Made by a program: the position numbers and the translations under genes. From Pilaira anomala (taxonomy: Eukaryota > Mucoromycota > Mucoromycetes > Mucorales > Mucoraceae): a stretch of DNA of 64,000 nt. This document shows positions 23,402-35,251 of this stretch, in pieces. The notes beneath the pieces were generated by a model, which worked only from the letters and a program-made list of their open reading frames with translations, was not told where the DNA came from and searched no databases. Location: the NCBI GenBank assembly GCA_025716855.1, contig JAIXMQ010000001.1, positions 771,501 to 835,500 of the forward strand, written 5' to 3'. Each line of letters starts with the position of its first letter. Position 1 is the first letter of the stretch.

Positions 23402-24318
23402 ATGTCACGTACATCTATTACAATATTGATATTGTCGCTATTGGCAATGATTTGTCAAGTCGCCATCGCACAAGTAGCAGAAGAGGTACATATTAACTAG
23501 ATTGAGTGTGCTATACGCGCGAAACTAAGCTTTTCATGATTTATCTAGACTCCTTCAACCACATTAACCGTATTTCATCAAAAGAATGGCGAATATATTA
23601 AACGTGGCGAGATTATTGGACTCCCAGGTGTACCAGAATATATCCCTGCTGCCAACGAGATTGTCGAATTCACTGCCAAGGAACCTTTCTATCAAATCAA
23701 GGTTAGAGATGAAAGTACTGGCAACGTTATTTTATCTTCGGTCAAAATGGCAAGTAATATTTTTTTTTCGTAAATAGGTTGAAAGACTTATTCATTGTTA
23801 TATAGTGTCAAATGGTAGCGAGTGAATGGCGCGACGAGTTTATCTTGAATTTAGACGAAGGTAATCGATTCTATTATCTTTCTTATTATCCCCAATCAAA
23901 TTATTGTCAAGAGAAAATTGAGGTAAAGTAAATAGAAAGTGAAGTTTTCAATGGAATTATTAAGCGAAAGTGTAAATGTAGTATCCTATTACAACCAAGG
24001 CCTTTAATACATCAGTTCTTGCCGTTACACCTGTCACTGGGCCCAAGTAATGTGTTTTTTTAATCTAGTTATTGGGATAATACTAATAGTTTTTGCTCTA
24101 GACCTTTAATTGGTAACTTTGGATCACAGAAAAAGGCATTACCCAAAGCTAAAAAGGTAGATACAGCAGTGAATGATCAAGTGCCTGATGAAAAGGAAAT
24201 TGAGGAAAAGACGTTTTTCCAAAAGTATTGGCTGTATATTCTTGCCGGTGGTTTCTTTTTAATGAATGTAGCAGCTGCTCCTGAAGCTACTGCTGCTCCT
24301 GCTGCTGGTAGAAGATAA
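23402..24318 (+). CDS. EMC10: ER membrane protein complex subunit 10
   Basis: Five exons (23402-23485, 23549-23749, 23806-23922, 23982-24046, 24102-24318) join to 227 residues. A signal peptide (about residues 1-23) is followed by a lumenal beta-rich domain with two conserved-looking cysteines ('VKMCQMVASEWRDEF' and 'QSNYCQEKIE') and 'TKAFNTSVLAVTPVTGP'. The C-terminal EEKTFFQKYWLYILAGG membrane segment is typical of EMC10, with a short Ala/Pro-rich tail. EMC inserts and chaperones membrane proteins in the ER; subunit 10 is a peripheral lumenal cap. The second intron uses GC-AG borders (donor ATG/GCAAGT at 23750), required by the frame. Convergent with XRCC4, 70 bases between stops. Confidence 0.88.
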
Positions 24319-24388
24319 TAAATAAAATGAATGCGGATAAATGTTTATTATATATAGATGAAAGATAGATGTCCGTCTTTTAACAAAT

Positions 24389-25662
24389 TTAAAAGTTGAA
24401 TTTTTTGGTTCTTTTTTTCCTCATTAAAGCTTCGATTTCGTCTTCTGATTCCTCTTCACTTTCGTTGTCATCACTCCAGTTTAATTCAACCACATTACTG
24501 GATTGTGATGAAGCTTCATGTTTTACTGATAATGATTGTGATGATTCTGCTTGTGTCGACGATTCTGCTTGCGTTGATGATTCTGCTTGCGTTGATGATT
24601 CTGCTTGTGTAGATGATTCTGCTTGTGTAGATGATTCTGTATGAGTTGATAATATTCGATCTGAAGCCTGTAATGATATCTTTCTTTGCGATGACGATTC
24701 TCCTTGAGCTGACAAACTAGCAGTCGGACCAGAATTTCTTCCAAGTAAAGCTCTTGTATCATCATCGTCATCCTCGGGATCTCTTTTTCGTTTTTTTAAG
24801 TAGTCAAGTTCATCTTTTAATTCAACAATTCTATCTTTCTTAGAATTTAATACTTTGTTAAAATTAGAGAACATTGTCAATCTAGATTCTATTGATTCTC
24901 TTTTTAACTTCTGAAAAGCTTCAGCTAATTTGTCATTGATAACTTGTATATCTTTGTGGCGTATATTCAATGCCTCTTCAGTTTCCTAAATGAAATGATG
25001 AGTATATTCGAATAGAAAAAAAAAGGGATTGATAAGCTCACATTTGATTTACGAGAAGCAATAACAGAATTTTGGTACCACATTTTGTTCATAACAGACC
25101 TTTTTTCATCAGGTATTTTTTCCATGAGATAGGTACCTGCAATTCCAAAAATAGAGTCAAAGTAATGAATTCTTAATTTCATCTATCAGTAACAAAAAAG
25201 TTAATAAAATTAAAGCATATATTTATCAATATTTACTTTCAATTGATTATCTTCTTCTTTTCGGTCTTTATCTACAGCCCATTGGATTTGATGACCTTTA
25301 ATCCATTGAGAACCTTGTAAAGTAAGTGTCATGATTAAATTTCGAGTAGGAGCCTTCAAACAATTGCTAGGTGGAAACCTCTCAATCAACATATCCCGAG
25401 TAACTGCAAGAAAATTTTATTTTATGTGTTAAATATATAAACAAAAAAAAAACAAAAAACATATTCACTTACTTGTTGCTTGCCAGTAGTCGTTAAGGTC
25501 GGTTACAGTTAACTGACAATATTTTTGGTTTTCTCCAGGTCCACCATCAAGATTAAGAGTCTCATTGAACCATTCACATTGAACATAAAAAGGCTCTGAT
25601 TCGTTAGGATCTTCTTCTGTTTTTTCGTCAAGAGCTTCGTAGAAATAGAATAAGCTCGTCAT
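24389..25662 (-). CDS. XRCC4: XRCC4-like NHEJ factor with TQ-repeat tail
   Basis: Four exons (25662-25473, 25403-25237, 25182-25042, 24985-24389) join in frame to 364 residues. The N-terminal part is the head domain ('LTVTDLNDYWQAT' then 'TRDMLIERFP'). The last exon starts with the long coiled coil, including 'NKVLNSKKDRIVELKDELDY', then the basic KKRKR (possible NLS) and an acidic run. The tail contains five tandem copies of an A/T-E-S-S-T-Q unit, then AESSQ and further SSQ, a dense SQ/TQ cluster of the kind phosphorylated by DNA-PK/ATM/ATR-type kinases. It ends acidic then basic (RKKRTKKFNF). XRCC4 bridges DNA ends with XLF and stabilises ligase IV in non-homologous end joining. Human XRCC4 is 336 residues. 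Family call rests on the head/coil layout; Lif1/XRCC4 is preferred over XLF or PAXX. Confidence 0.78.
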
Positions 25663-26143
25663 TTTTTTTTAAAAAAAAAGGTTTCTGAAAGAAAAATAAA
25701 AAAACGCGAAAAAACCAGAATCGGGCACTTGTAACACGAATTTATCAACGCTGCATTAATAGCCCAATTCGGCTACGTTTCTAATAACTTTATTGACAAT
25801 ATGAGTGGCTGGACCTTTTTTTTTCGTGATAAATAAAATGGTTGACCTTATTTCTTACATGAATAATATCGCGTTTCTAATCTATTTAGAATAAAGCAAA
25901 ACACATTCTGGAAACTGGAAATTGTCTCAATTATTGAAGAGCATTTTTCTTTTTATTTGCACTGACAACTTTTTACAATCATCATAAACATGTAGCTAGC
26001 ACTAGGTTTTAAGATTTAGAACAATGGCTTCTGAAGCAGAGAACAAGCTCCACTACCATCAAACAATGTTCTCGAGATGGAAGGTGTATTTCTTTAATAA
26101 ACCATGATAAAAAGCGACTCGTTTTTGTCAAAGAATAATATCG

Positions 26144-26201
<58 letters not shown>

Positions 26202-26314
26202 ACAAGTAACAGGTTTTTACACAAATAAAACAATTGAATAAAAGCAAAGATAAAAAAATAAATCTACAACAAAAAAACAACAAAATCTTTTTATTAAAAA
26301 TTGATTGCAACAAT
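25663..26314. other. Intergenic with A52 tract
   Basis: No gene seen. A52 at 26148-26199 lies in the 3' flank of RPL5. This stretch also holds the XRCC4 promoter. Confidence 0.6.
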
Positions 26315-27574
26315 TTACTTGGAGGCTTCGAACTTGGCCTTGGCATCGTTGATCTTGGCCATCTTTTGCTTCTTGTTGAGAGCAATGAGACGACGATAAG
26401 GCTTGGCAGGCTTACCCTTCTTCTCAGTAGGCTTAGCAGAGGGATCAGCACGGATAGCTTCATGAGCTTCGGTGTACATATCCTCAACCTTGTCAGAGGT
26501 GATACCGTTCTTGATGAAAGTAGCGAATTGCTTCTTGTAACGTTCCTCATCTTCTTCTTCGAGGTATTCCATGTATTCAGCGACGTGAACACCATAGATG
26601 TAGTTACGGAGGAGTTCATCATCGTTGGTCTTGGTCTCCAAATCGAAACCGGGGAAACGGTTACCGTTGTGGGGAACGAAGATACCACCATCGGAAGCAC
26701 CCTTCATGGCACCGAAGACACGGGCACCAGTGGAGGTACGAGCGAGACCGACATCGAGGAAAGCCTTGAAAGGACGGGGAGCATCCTCAGCAGCTTCAAT
26801 CAATTGAACGGTACCATCGGGTTCAGCGAAACCTTCGTACTTATCGGCAAGACCGAGCTTGGCGAGAGTACGACGAGCAAGGAGGAGACCGGTAGCATAG
26901 GCGGAGGCCCAGTTGGTCAAACCACCCTTAACACCATAACGGGGAAGTTCGTGAGCATAAGCAGCAGAGAGAACGAAATCACCTTGGAGCTTGGCGTAGA
27001 TGATTTGACAGATAACATCCTTGTTGGTGAAACGGACAACCAATCTGTACTTGGGAGAGTTGTACTTGTTCTTGGCTTGAACGACAAGTCTCTTACGAGC
27101 ATAGTAATCGGTCTTACCCTCTATAATAAGATAAATTGTATTAGTTTACCAGTATTTAATTTTTTTCTTTTGAGCAATAAATCATAATAATAAAGAGAAA
27201 GTGTCCCGTTATTGATTCTTTTTTTATATCTTTACTGGTAATTCGAAAGTTTAAAAAAAAAACGGTCGATCCGATCCACGGTTCTCTTTTTTATATAATC
27301 AATGCATATTTAAAACTGTACCTCTTCTTCTACGATACTTGACTTGGTAACGCTTGAAGTAAGCCTTGTTCTTTTGTTGCTTGACGAAAGGCTAATCATT
27401 AAAAGAAAATTTATTTAGCATTTAACAATTCGCCATTTCAAAATAATTTATAAAAAAAAAGCTTCCGATTTTTGATAGTTTATAATACATGTATCCATCC
27501 ATCCATCCATTGAATACATCATAGTATTATATTCATCGTTTCATAGGAAGCTTTCATTCTCTATTACATACCAT
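26315..27574 (-). CDS. RPL5: 60S ribosomal protein L5 (uL18)
   Basis: Three exons on the minus strand: 27574-27572 (the ATG alone), 27391-27322 and 27120-26315. The joined protein (292 residues) starts [20 protein letters not shown] and continues through [16 protein letters not shown], '[20 protein letters not shown]' and '[10 protein letters not shown]', all standard for eukaryotic L5, ending with the usual basic tail. L5 binds 5S rRNA together with L11 and enters the 60S subunit as the 5S RNP. The codon choice is visibly GC-richer than neighbouring genes (many GCC, AAG, GGT), as expected for a very highly expressed gene. The intron directly after the start codon is a common arrangement in ribosomal protein genes. 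Divergent from the small charged protein at 27751. Confidence 0.97.
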
Positions 27575-27750
27575 TGTTCGACGTTGCTATGTAAAGGAAG
27601 GATTTCATATTTTCGCTCAAGATTCCTTTACCATATTCTTTGAATGAAACTCCTCCCCGCACCGCTCTCTGCACTACCTTATTTGGGTTTCTTAATAACC
27701 TGTCACATTTTATCATTTCTTTTCCGTATCCAAAATTTATTTACTCTGTC
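27575..27750. promoter_or_regulatory. Divergent promoter, RPL5 and downstream small gene
   Basis: 176 bases separate the two start codons. C/T-rich tracts (for example 'CTCCTCCCCGCACCGCTCTC' near 27650) resemble leaders of ribosomal protein genes. No defined factor site was recognised. Confidence 0.4.
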
Positions 27751-28341
27751 ATGTCATTCAATGAAGCAACAAGCGTGACAAGATTAAATCGAAACCAGTT
27801 TCGAAAGCAAAAAAAGTTAGAAAAGAGACGTAAAAGACGTCAGTTGAATGCAGAAAAAAACAAACCCGAGTTACCCATCGTGACACAGTCAACAACAGAA
27901 GAAACACTTGAAAGACAAAAGTATGAACAACAAAAAGCGTTATGGGAAGAACGAGAAGAAAAATTTAAGTTAATTGAGCTAGCCAAACGTGCAGCAAAAG
28001 AAAAAGAAGAGCTAGCGAAAGCAAAAACACAGGTATCAAAAGGAACAAAAAAAAAAGTAATAAATAGATTAGTTAAATTAACTTGGATATTCCAGAAACG
28101 ATGGCAAGATACACTATTAAATTTACCAATGATGTCTCCCCAATTTACTCTAGATCAGAACCGCAAAGTAAAACGTGATATCCTTTTTATTTATGCTAAT
28201 TTCTAAAATATACCTTTTCTCGTCTTATAGACTACGACGCTTAAAACATTTGTACAATCTGATCAAGAGCCTGTACTTGTTCCCAGAAAAACTTATCGAG
28301 AGCGTTTTCTGGAAAAGAAGCAGGCGAAGAACAAGAAATGA
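27751..28341 (+). CDS. Small basic/acidic coiled-coil protein, ZRSR2 N-term-like
   Basis: Three exons (27751-28032, 28096-28167, 28231-28341) join in frame to 154 residues. The N-terminus is very basic ('RKQKKLEKRRKRRQLNAEK'). A long charged helix follows ('ERQKYEQQKALWEEREEKF', then alternating K/E), then KRWQDTLLNLP and a basic tail ending KKQAKNKK. Layout and spacing (basic N-terminal block, Trp-containing E/K helix, a 'W-Q-x-x-x-x-x-P' patch) loosely recall the N-terminal region of the minor-spliceosome factor ZRSR2/URP, but the zinc fingers and RRM that define that family are absent. An unknown nuclear or nucleolar protein is equally possible. An in-frame ATG exists further upstream (27642), but it lies in C/T-rich leader-like sequence. 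Confidence 0.6.
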
Positions 28342-31300
28342 ATGCAAATATAATATATATATTATATCCTTTTATTATTATGTACATAATTTTATTATAC
28401 TTTATTATCCTTAAATCTATCTATATATCTATATGTTATCTATATTTTGTATAAATGAATATAATCCTTTAATTGTGAAGATCATGCAGCTAGAAAAAAA
28501 AAATTAAAATCCAATGGTTTAAAGGTAACCTTATACATATCTAAGGAAGTAAACTTATATTCAGTTGGAGTAAAAGAAATATATATAAATAAAATATAAA
28601 TGTACGTGTATTGTATCCTTGTAAATAACAGAAATATTCGTCTTATCGTTATACGAAGCCCCTAGAAAAAAATTGGGAGACTATAGCGAAAACGGTGTCA
28701 AAGAGTGTTTGAAACCCTTTAAATCCTTGCGCATCTTGCTTTGGTAAATCACAACAAAAAAGTTCAGCAGATAAATCAGTTGAAAGTATATCTTGAATAT
28801 GTAGGTGGTTCCCAAAATGAGATTTACTGAAGTGCGCGTATCTTTTTCTTTTTCGGCACACCATTTTTTTCATGCGCATGAACTTGAAAATAAAGTTTTT
28901 AGTCCCCTTTTTCTTATTTCAAATTGAATAACCACAAATTTGTCACTGAAGTTCAAGAAAATTTTTTGCCTGTTGCACTTCCTTTCTTAAAAGTAGAAAA
29001 AACTAATTTTAGTCAAAAGATTTTCGTCCAACTGGAGTGACACGGAAGAGGAAGAGACGAATTTTCTGTTTACGTAACTAGGTATAAATATGTTCTTAGC
29101 TGTTCAAAACATCAAAATATAAACATCCCAGGTATATGGTCAAAAGGCTGACTTTTTTAAAAAGTTTCTTATGAATAAGGAATTTGCCAACAAAGATTCT
29201 GTCTTAATTTTATCAAAAGTTTGGGCAAGAAACATAGCTTTCTTTATGGAGCGGAAAAAAGTGATGTTGTTAACATCAAACTAGTCTATACAAATTATTG
29301 AAAATAAAGGAGGTACCTAATAAAGCAAATATATCATAGATTTATGAGATATTTTAACTAAAATTGATAAATACTTCCATTACTTACATACTGTAGAATT
29401 ATATAACTCTCATAACATAACATTATTACATAAAAAAATATAGTAAAGGCTATTAATGATAGAAGGTTACACTGGTTTTTTGTTAGAAAATATTGGTTCC
29501 TTCTGATCATTTCCCTTTTAAGAACTTCTAACAAATCAATTGCTTACGAGCTTCAAATTAAAAGTGCACCAATTTATTATTTTTAAATACTCATCTTGTG
29601 GGGTTTATCAATTTTTTCTATATTTCATAAAAAAAACCCCTTTTGTAAATTAAGTGATACGGGCTTTATTTCTGGATTACTTGTGGTTTTTTATATACCT
29701 ATGTTACTTTACATTGATGTAATACCAGAAATGCAAAGTAAATACTGGTTCAGAAACAAGCACCTCCCTTCTTATTTTATTTTTCCACTTTTTTTGAGAG
29801 CCTAAACAAGTCGTCTGCAACTAGACACTAGTTTAAAAAATATAACTTTTCTTCATTCTCGATCTCTTTATTATAAGAATAACATTACATTTTCTGTGCA
29901 CCACGTGTCTAGTATATAAATTACAGTCCTTATTTTCCTCGTTGTACCGTCCGACCCACCATCTTATGTGAAGGCCTTACCATAAAAAACCACGCTTCAA
30001 AATAAAATCTGATCAACGATTGATTACTATACTTACTTCCAAAGGCAGTAGAATTGAAAAAAATAGAATTAGGCATGGCGTATTTTCATCATCTAAACAG
30101 ACCCACGGTTACCATATAAATTTGTCAATCATATTTATGAAAGCTAATAATACCGCACTCACCAATAATAAGTCTGTTTATTTTATTTTTTGGGGTTGTA
30201 ATCCGAAGCTTCTCTTTTTTTTTGATTTCGCAAGTGCCCAATAGCTTGGATCCGGATTAAATGTCCCTTAAAGTTTTGTGTGCATAGTGTGTAGCAAAAA
30301 AATAATAATAAAAAAAACTCTTGAGACACCACAGTATATTTATGTTACAAAAAAAAAACGGAAGCAAATCTTGATGTGATGTCAGTTTAGTACACAGTCG
30401 ATCCATATACAATTTTTTTTTTTATAAAATGTATCGTGTAGAAACGGACCACTAATTTTTATCATAGATTGACCAAAGTCATACCTTACCAGCCTCATAT
30501 GTGTAATATACATGGTATAATACCGTCTTTCTTCAGATGTTTTTTTGTATTTATAGGATCCTGTCAAAAAAAGAGGGGTAAGAGAAAAAAAAATTAGTGC
30601 ATACATTCATGAATTTTATGTATCTATACAATGTATATTACTATCTGATGAAAAAATCAAATACAAGGATCCGTCAAGTTTCGATTCAGTTTAGTTGTAG
30701 CCTATAACAAAAGTTGGTCAAAGATACTACAGTCTATAAAAAAAAAGGCTGTGCCACACTTTGTACATCTTATACACTCCAATGTTATGTGGGTGGGAAA
30801 AAAAAAGAAACTTGAAGAAAATAAATATAGAGTAAAATCAAATTTTGTGTATACTTGCACGGGCTTTTTTTGAAAACTTTATCTGGTCAAGCTTGTTTTT
30901 TTTTTGGTTAATAAAAATAAATAAACAAATGGTATATTTCTATAATTCATTTGTATAGAGGTCATCTGATTGACTTTCTTTATAAGTATATAGTTTGTGT
31001 ATACCCTGTGCAGCACATATTGCAATAGTTGAATTTGATAGAAAGATGATTTAATAGAAAATGATGTATCTATACCACCCTTTTTGCACTAAAATAACGC
31101 GTTATTTACGTTGGCTAATGCAGTTGCAAAAAAATACAAAGTATAAATTATCTTATTTTAGGTAATTGATCCGAAAATAGGAAGGATATATTTATATTTT
31201 ACAGACATTTCCCCCAACTTTTTCCTCGGTGTGCTTTATTAAAGTTATCCTTTTAACCCTCTTTTTTTTTCGATGAGAAGTGATATTCGAACAATACAAT

Positions 31301-31578
31301 AGGTTTTGGCAATAATTTTAGGTCGTACAACAACAACAAAAAAAAGAAGGGGAAAAGTGTATATTTAGAAACTATGTTTTTTTTTAAAGTTTGACTTTAC
31401 AGCTTGGAAGTCTAGACACCTAAAAAAATAATAATAATAATAATTATAATAATAAAAAGAGTACAGACTTGAATATAGCATACATGAAGAACAATATTTA
31501 TTACAAAAAAAAGAGAGGTATATAAAAACATAGATAATTAAAATAATTTACAAAATGTGGGGTAATTAAAAAAGGTAT
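28342..31578. other. Gene-poor stretch, 3.2 kb
   Basis: No confident gene. One minus-strand ORF at 28649-28879 (76 residues, contains 'DLSAELFCCDLPKQDAQGF') has protein-like composition but no recognisable domain. The rest is AT-rich with short homopolymers. Confidence 0.5.
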
Positions 31579-32828
31579 TTAAAAAAAATTAGAGTTTAAC
31601 GAGAGAAGATTTTCTAGAGAAAAATTAACAGCGCTTAAATTGGGGTTTGAGGGAATGTCTAGTAAAGTTGAATTGAGACCAAATTGGTTTAAGAACTCGG
31701 CTGAAAATAAAGCAGCAGAAATTGGGTCGTTGTTAGTTGTTGATTTTTCGTCAATAAATGAAGAGTAAGATGTATCGAAGTCATCTAAAATGCTAACTGC
31801 ATCCATTGCTGTTAAGGGAGGGGAAGTTTCTTGCCCAGTTGAATGAAAAGTATCACCAGAACAAGTAGATGATGTAGGTGATCTACAAAAATACTCTTCT
31901 TCTTCTTCTTCTTCTTCTTCTTCCATAAAAGATGTCATAGTGGATGTGGGAGATGATATAGGAGATGCAATATCGAACGGAATAACAATTGCGTTGGATG
32001 GCTGTCTACCTAATAGAATGTATGGTTTTTGATCCGGCACTGCTAATTGAATAGGCGAAGCGGGTAAAGTATTTGTTGTTTGAGTAGAGGACTTCCATTG
32101 TACGACATCCCCATCTGTGCGCTTTCGTTTTCTTGGTTGCTTTTTCTTATTGTTAACCCGGGTTTCGTTCTTTAGTTCATTTGCTTTTTGATTTTTAGAT
32201 TGAATTTGATTCCATCGAGTTCTGCACTGACGTTGTGTTCTGCCAGGAATAGAACCAGCTACTCGTATCCAACAGCATCCAAACTTTTCGACACCTAATT
32301 TCAACATTTCATCTTCTTCTTTCTTCCAACGACCCTTTCTCACAGCTGGATCTAAAGCTTCGGTCCAACGTGCTTGACATTGAATTCCAGTACGGTTAGG
32401 GATACATTGCGCTATCTTACTCCACGGTAAATTATCTTCTGTCAATGTCATTTGTTCTTTTAAATAAGGAAGAACGGCGCTAGTTAAAGCTTCATCTTCT
32501 TCTCTCGACCAACGACCTTTATGTACATGAGGACTATAATAATAATAGAAAAAAAAATGTTAATATATTTATCAATAGAAATATTTAAATACATAATATA
32601 AATATATACGTACTTTAATGCACCTAACCAACGAGTTGAACATTGGACAGGAGTACGATCAGGAACATGACGAGCAATAAGAGACCATTTATGAGGTCCA
32701 TGAATATTTACAGCTTCAAATAATAATTTATCTTCTTCTTCTGTCCAACGACAATAGAAAGGAGCTTGTCGATTGCTAGAAACTTCTTGCTTAAAAACAG
32801 AAAAAACACCTTTATTTGATTGAACCAT
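31579..32828 (-). CDS. Three-repeat Myb DNA-binding protein
   Basis: Two exons (32828-32614 and 32533-31579) join in frame to 389 residues. Three Myb/SANT repeats follow each other: 'RWTEEEDKLLFEAVNIHG' with 'RTPVQCSTRWLGAL'; GRWSREEDEALTSAV with 'RTGIQCQARWTEAL'; and 'GRWKKEEDEMLKLGVEKFG' with 'RTQRQCRTRWNQI'. Each has the spaced tryptophans and the recognition-helix QC-x-x-RW. A basic patch (KKKQPRKRKR) is a likely NLS. The C-terminal half is Ser/Thr/Pro-rich with an E-run encoded by GAA repeats and probably activates transcription. The layout matches R1R2R3-type c-Myb/BAS1-like regulators. The intron falls between repeats 1 and 2. It sits in a gene-poor stretch with no neighbour that hints at targets. 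Confidence 0.92.
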
Positions 32829-35251
32829 AATAAAGAAAATAGATATAAAGGGGAATAAAAGTAAATAAATAAAATAAAAAGAAAAAAAAAAAGTATGTCT
32901 TTATATATAGGCATCCTATTATTCCCTTTTTTTTTATATCCCGCTGTTTAGAAAGGTGTACCCTTGATGTATAGTAATCCTACAGTTCCCAAGGGACCCT
33001 TTAAAGGTAATCCTTGAACCTCTAAAGGGAATCGACGGGTAATTTCGGAGATTTACAGACAAACACAGTGAGAAAACAATAACGCGGCCAAAATAAAATA
33101 GAGGAGGGTATATTTTTGTAAAAAAAAAAAAAAAAAAAGTGGTACACTGTGTAAAAAATTCATTTGACACCTTTTTACCCACATTGATCACCTTTTTTTA
33201 TATAAATCAAACTTTAATTCATCTATAAAAAAAAAAATACTGTTTGTTTGGGCTTTTTTTTTTTTTTTAATAAAGTAGAAAAGCTTATGTGTACAACGTG
33301 CTATTGGTGTTGCCCTTTTCTGGGTCATTTGCTTTTTTTTTTTTGTTCAGTTCGGTTGTAACCATTTAACTCATCCTATTTGTTTGCTTACATTATGATG
33401 AAGTTACACATTGCTAAAATAAGACAGGAAATAAAATTGTGGGGAAGTACACAAATGAAAACAGGGCAATAAAGGGTGGTTTTTAAATTTATGAGCGGCG
33501 GGGAATAAAGCAAATGGGGGTGCATATTATCTTGGGAGCGATCAGCGTTAAATTTATCGTATTGATTGAACTTAGGATCCCTCTAGGCACACAAAAGAAC
33601 AAAACTTGGTATATCAAGTATTTAAAGAAAGGCTTCTGGTGCCAAATTCAAATATATCCTAAAAATGGCTTTTTTTTGAAGAAATTAAAAGGATTTTTTT
33701 TTATTTCATGGAAGATAATACACCGTACCCACTTTATATTTAAGGCTGAAAAGAATTTCAGACTTTCATAGCCTTAAATTGTATCATGGCCTTATATTTC
33801 TGACTTGAAAAAAGTTAAATATGATGGCCAAAATATTCAGAGAATTGCGTCCTTAAATCGTAAACGGCCTTAAATCGAGCAGCCTTAAATAGAGCGGGTA
33901 CTGCGCATTCAATCAGCTCGATGAAAAGAGGTAGTTAAAATAATCATCATAGAGAAGATATATAGTTAAGCGCATTTATTTTTCCTAATACTCTCCAAAA
34001 AAAAAACCCCCCAATCTAACTAATTGAAAAAGTTTGGTCTGTTGGTAAAGAACTAATAGGCTATAAGCAAATTATATTCGACATCTATATTTTGATTTTA
34101 ATCGTCAAAATACTCGAGCCTACTTGCTACTTTTTGTTCCCTCCTAACCATATCGAAGCATTTGTTGTTTATCAATCTGAAAATACTTTTGAAAAATGTA
34201 TGTATGTAAGCGAGATGAGATTTATTCACATCATATTTACTAGTTAAAAAGAAGTGTACTGTTTTTACTAGTTATATATTTATTTATTTTTGGGACAATT
34301 TGCAGGAATATTTCGAGATATTTTAAAAATTAGAACTTTTTGTAAGAAAAAAAAAAAATATATAGGTAATAGGTATATGTAATGGATTTCAAAAATTTAT
34401 TTTTAAACTTGCCTCTTTTTAAAGCATCTATTTATTCCATTAATACTTATAACAGTTAAATCAATTGAAACGATACTTCGGCTTACTAAGAGTACTAACT
34501 TTCGATCATGTAGTAGTTATGCTTCTCATCACTTTTCAGAATAAAAGCCTGTCTTGACAATGAAAACCTCAATTCTGCTGCTTTCGTATTCAAGGAGCAT
34601 TTAGAATTAATCATTTATCAACTATATGTTTATTACTATTATTATTAATTTTTGAGCTGAATTAATCACTACAACTTTTTAGACAAAATGTGTTTTTTAT
34701 GTTAAGTTCAGAAGAGCCCTTTCAGTTTTATTTTACATAATAAAAATAACTCGCAAGGCTTTTCTCGTTAGCTCTATGATTTACTCTTCCTCATCTCTTA
34801 CTAGATACAGCTAGGTATAATTTAGTTGTATCCGCTTGGGATAGTTAACTATTCAGTGTAAAAAAAAAAACACAGACAATAAAGATGAAAAGAAAAATGT
34901 GAGCATCAGACTATGTAGTTGTCAACTTAGAAAGGCTTTTATAGTATATTTAGTATGTGAGAAACGATATTTGGCAACTAGTTGTCTTCAAAGGAGTACC
35001 AATAAAGTTATTACTTAACAATGGGATTAGCTTAGCAATAAGATAAGAGCAGGAAATACAGAGATTCACAAAGAAATATTAAGATTTATTTATAATTAAG
35101 ACGAGAGAGGTAATGAATACTTAGCAACGAATTTTTAGAGAGATACTTTGATAAAATACACAGTGGTGAAAAATAAACAATAAAAAATTAGGAAGGAATA
35201 TTAAAAAAAAGAGCCAGGCAGTCAATATACAAATGAACTTATTTTAAGTTA
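32829..35251. other. Gene-poor stretch, 2.4 kb, with inverted-repeat element
   Basis: No gene. It contains A18 near 33121-33138, a T-rich run near 33257, and the short element with inverted ends described at 33721-33903. Confidence 0.5.
33721..33903. mobile_element. Possible 183-bp MITE with degenerate inverted ends
   Basis: The left end (33725-33748) contains GTACCC, CT, then ATTTAAGGCTG. The right end (33880-33901), read on the minus strand, contains GTACCCGCTCT then ATTTAAGGCTG. The two match apart from a 2-base gap and a few changes. CCTTAAAT is repeated four times, close to the two ends. TA precedes the left end at 33719-33720, but no matching TA follows the right end. The CAGTACCC-like end with sub-terminal repeats recalls pogo/Tc1-type elements. 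Non-autonomous, no ORF. Confidence 0.35.

Noticed and set aside
24396..24771. Frames opposite or shifted on the XRCC4 TQ repeat
   Set aside because: Repeat-driven shadows; the repeat is 18 bp, so all frames stay open.
26200..27187. Long frames of 317 and 166 residues overlapping RPL5
   Set aside because: Antisense or shifted shadows kept open by the biased codon use of the ribosomal protein gene.
27123..27571. C/D-box snoRNA inside RPL5 introns
   Set aside because: Animal RPL5 introns host snoRNAs, but no paired C and D boxes with terminal stem could be found here.
28649..28879. 76-residue minus-strand ORF
   Set aside because: Composition is protein-like but no domain, no splice partners and no leader were found; kept only as a note in the gene-poor stretch.
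35034..35251. Terminal inverted repeats around the Merlin-type relic
   Set aside because: No convincing pair of ends or 8-9 bp duplication could be matched by eye.
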